DNA of 64,000 nucleotides from Apostichopus japonicus (lineage: Eukaryota > Echinodermata > Holothuroidea > Aspidochirotida > Stichopodidae). Positions 62,071 to 64,000 of the stretch are shown one piece after another. Both the position numbers and the translations under genes were made by a program. The DNA lies in contig NC_092575.1 of the NCBI RefSeq assembly GCF_037975245.1, forward strand, positions 1,257,001 through 1,321,000. The letters run 5' to 3'. Numbering within the stretch: the first letter of the stretch is position 1; every line of letters starts with the position of its first letter. The notes below the pieces were generated by a model, which did not search any database, was not told the DNA's origin, and saw only the letters and a program-made list of their open reading frames with translations.

Positions 62071-62289
62071 CCTTTTCCTTCTTCACTTTTACATCAGCTA
62101 GCTTTATAATATTTTGGAATTTATAGAACCAATTTGTCCATACTTTTCAAAAATTGGAGCATTAGAAACTTTGGAAAAATATCTTTAGGAAGTTTGAGCA
62201 ATATCAGCACAAAATATTTTTAGCAAATTAAGTTCACCTTTGTGGGCTCTCTAGTCTTTCTCTGCTATCTCCTTTAACCAACCTTCCCC

Positions 62290-62348
62290 CTGCCCTTTCT
62301 GCCTGCCCCCTCTGCCTGCCCCCTCTGCCTGCCCCCTCTGTCTGCCAC
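62290..62348. repeat. CTGCCCCCT minisatellite
   Basis: Four near-identical tandem copies of a 15-base CTGCCCCCTCTGC-type unit. Confidence 0.9.
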
Positions 62349-62780
62349 TTCCCCTTTCCTTATTGGTAACACCTTCCTTTGAGTTTTATGGTAGTATTCA
62401 ACAGATCAAATCTTTGAATTTGTTGAAATGGTGAAATATTTCCCTTCCTGTCTGTAGTGAATTTTTCTCTCACCTTGTCGCCATTTCAGTCATCAAGATT
62501 GTTTCTTTCTTGAATATTACTTTACTGAATGACTTTTCTTCAAAACCATGTCACTGCAAAAACAGAATATTTCATCAAAAAATAAGGAAAAAAAAAAGGG
62601 GATAAAAAGAAAAGCAAAACAGATGAAAGACAAGTACACCGAAAGGACCCCCCCCCTAAAAAAAAAAAAATTAAAATGCCAAAATATTGTCATTTAGCGT
62701 TAAATATTTACAACAGAGGAACATGGTTATGAAAATGTTGATTGATGTACACAATTAGCGCGTTATCGAATATCAAACAG

Positions 62781-62924
62781 GGAGTTTATAAATACGCAGA
62801 GTGCTGCAAAGAGCATGCTGTGTGCCATGAGTCGCATTTACTGAAATTACCGGACCCCAAGGAATACATTCCAACGTTGACGAAGAATGAGGACGAGGAG
62901 GAGGAGGAGAAGGGAGAGGAACAT
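62781..62924 (+). CDS. Candidate further exon of the smoothelin-like gene
   Basis: A 144-base open segment between ATCAAACAG and GTGAGC, phase 0 at both ends, so it would join exon G in frame. It would encode GVYKYAECCKEHAVCHES to DEEEEEKGEEH. GC is raised relative to its surroundings and the end is acidic like other parts of the protein. Against it, the pyrimidine tract before the acceptor is poor and the four-cysteine start has no known smoothelin counterpart. Confidence 0.3.
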
Positions 62925-63221
62925 GTGAGCATTCCTTCAGTTGATGGTATCTCGCTGTGTGCAGCACATTCTTGGTAGGGTGTTGGTTGTCCCTTCAGCC
63001 CTTGACCTTCAAAGGCTTGATTACTGGTTCGGGGATGTTTTCGTGGGATATGTGATACAGAGGTATTCGAAAGGTGCCAGATTTAACTCTTAAATTCAAA
63101 GACTGATGTCTCCTTTGCTGGTTTGGATTGCACACTTTCTCTGTGTAGTGATCGAGTGCAGTGTAAAGATTTACAAAGAAAATTTATAGATATGAATCTT
63201 TTGTATAGGGGAAGGGAGAGG

Positions 63222-63712
63222 GGGGGTGTTAGGAAAGAAGCACAGGGGAAGGGAAAGGGTGTTTAGGAAAGAAGTGCAGGGGAAGGGAAAAGGGGGTTTG
63301 GAAAGAAGCATAGGGGAAGGGAAAAGGGGGTTTGGAAAGAAGCATAGGGGAAGGGAAAGGGGGTTTGGAAAGAAGCGCAGGGGAAGGGAAAGGGGATTAG
63401 GAAAGAAGCGCAGGGGAAGGGAGAGGGAGTTCGGAAAGAAGGGCAGGGGAAGGGAGAGGGAGTTTGGAAAGATGCGCAGAGGAATGGAGAGGGGATTAGG
63501 AAAGAAGCGCAGGGGAAGGGAGTGGGGATTAGGAAAGAAGCGCAGGGGAACGGAGAGGGGATTAGGAAAGAAGCGCAGGGGAAGGGAGTGGGGACTAGGA
63601 AAGAAGCGCAGGGGAACGGAGAGGGGATTAGGAAAGAAGCGCAGGGGAAGGGAGTGGGGATTAGGAAAAAAGCGCAGAGGAAGGGAGAGGGGTTTAGGAA
63701 AGAAGGGTGGGG
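63222..63712. repeat. 33-bp purine-rich minisatellite
   Basis: About fifteen copies of GGAAAGAAGCGCAGGGGAAG followed by GGAGTGGGGATTA, with local homogenised variants. The period is a multiple of three, so 176- and 184-residue open frames with 11-residue repeats occur on both strands. Neither has other gene features. Confidence 0.92.
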
Positions 63713-64000
63713 GAAGGTATTGCACTTTCGATAAAGGTCAGAGGTACCATGTTTAGGATTTTACTTTTGGAATTAGTTTTCCATTCTTTATTAAATACTC
63801 AAACATTTTTATTCCATTTTGTCGTTAGATATTTGAAGCAAGTTAATTATTATATAATAAGGATATCTCAGTGAGACCATGTCGAGTAGTAAACTCAACA
63901 TGGTTGAATGAAGTGTCACCATTATTTGGCTTCCTAGCGTATTGTGGGATTAAAACTGTTTATAGTGACCCTTTATGCTTTCATCAAATTACCTATTAGG

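Overview
This 64-kb window is animal nuclear DNA. It has spliced genes with GT/AG introns, AT-rich noncoding sequence with long G or C runs, minisatellites and several families of small DNA transposons. It shows no operons, ribosome-binding sites or bacterial gene density. The protein families present (sushi/CCP membrane protein, smoothelin) and the repeat style suit a marine invertebrate deuterostome such as an echinoderm. That placement is inference and not proven by the sequence.

Layout. (1) At 1-1,189, minus strand, lies the probable first coding exon of a short-chain dehydrogenase/reductase (SDR) whose remaining exons would lie left of the window. A CCAAT/CRE cluster at about 1.49-1.58 kb is a plausible promoter. 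(2) At 4,771-11,089, plus strand, is a complete seven-exon gene for a 296-residue type I membrane protein: signal peptide, two CCP modules, Ser/Thr-rich stalk, one transmembrane helix and a short tail. Every intron is phase 1. A nested pair of hAT-type elements sits in its first intron. (3) 11.1-32.7 kb has no recognisable coding exon. It holds a 1-kb foldback array of about forty GATATC palindromes, a 24-bp CCAAT/E-box palindrome, a 1,283-bp hAT element with an exact 8-bp target duplication, a 367-bp MITE and several tandem or segmental duplications. (4) From 32,707 to beyond the right edge, plus strand, is a large smoothelin-family gene. Seven exons in consistent phase give 1,245 residues with two smoothelin motifs, joined by long acidic/basic low-complexity regions. 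The calponin-homology domain usual at the C-terminus is not seen and is expected past 64 kb.

How the parts relate. The three genes show no functional link. The smoothelin-like gene would encode an actin-associated cytoskeletal protein. The CCP protein is a cell-surface protein that could bind complement or other ligands. No evidence was found for a novel multi-gene system. The most unusual structures are the palindromic foldback array, a minisatellite that repeatedly copies a 5' splice site and part of an exon, the identical exon-pair structure of the two smoothelin motifs, and a TTAA-ended MITE family, one copy of which carries a tiny inverted-repeat insertion.
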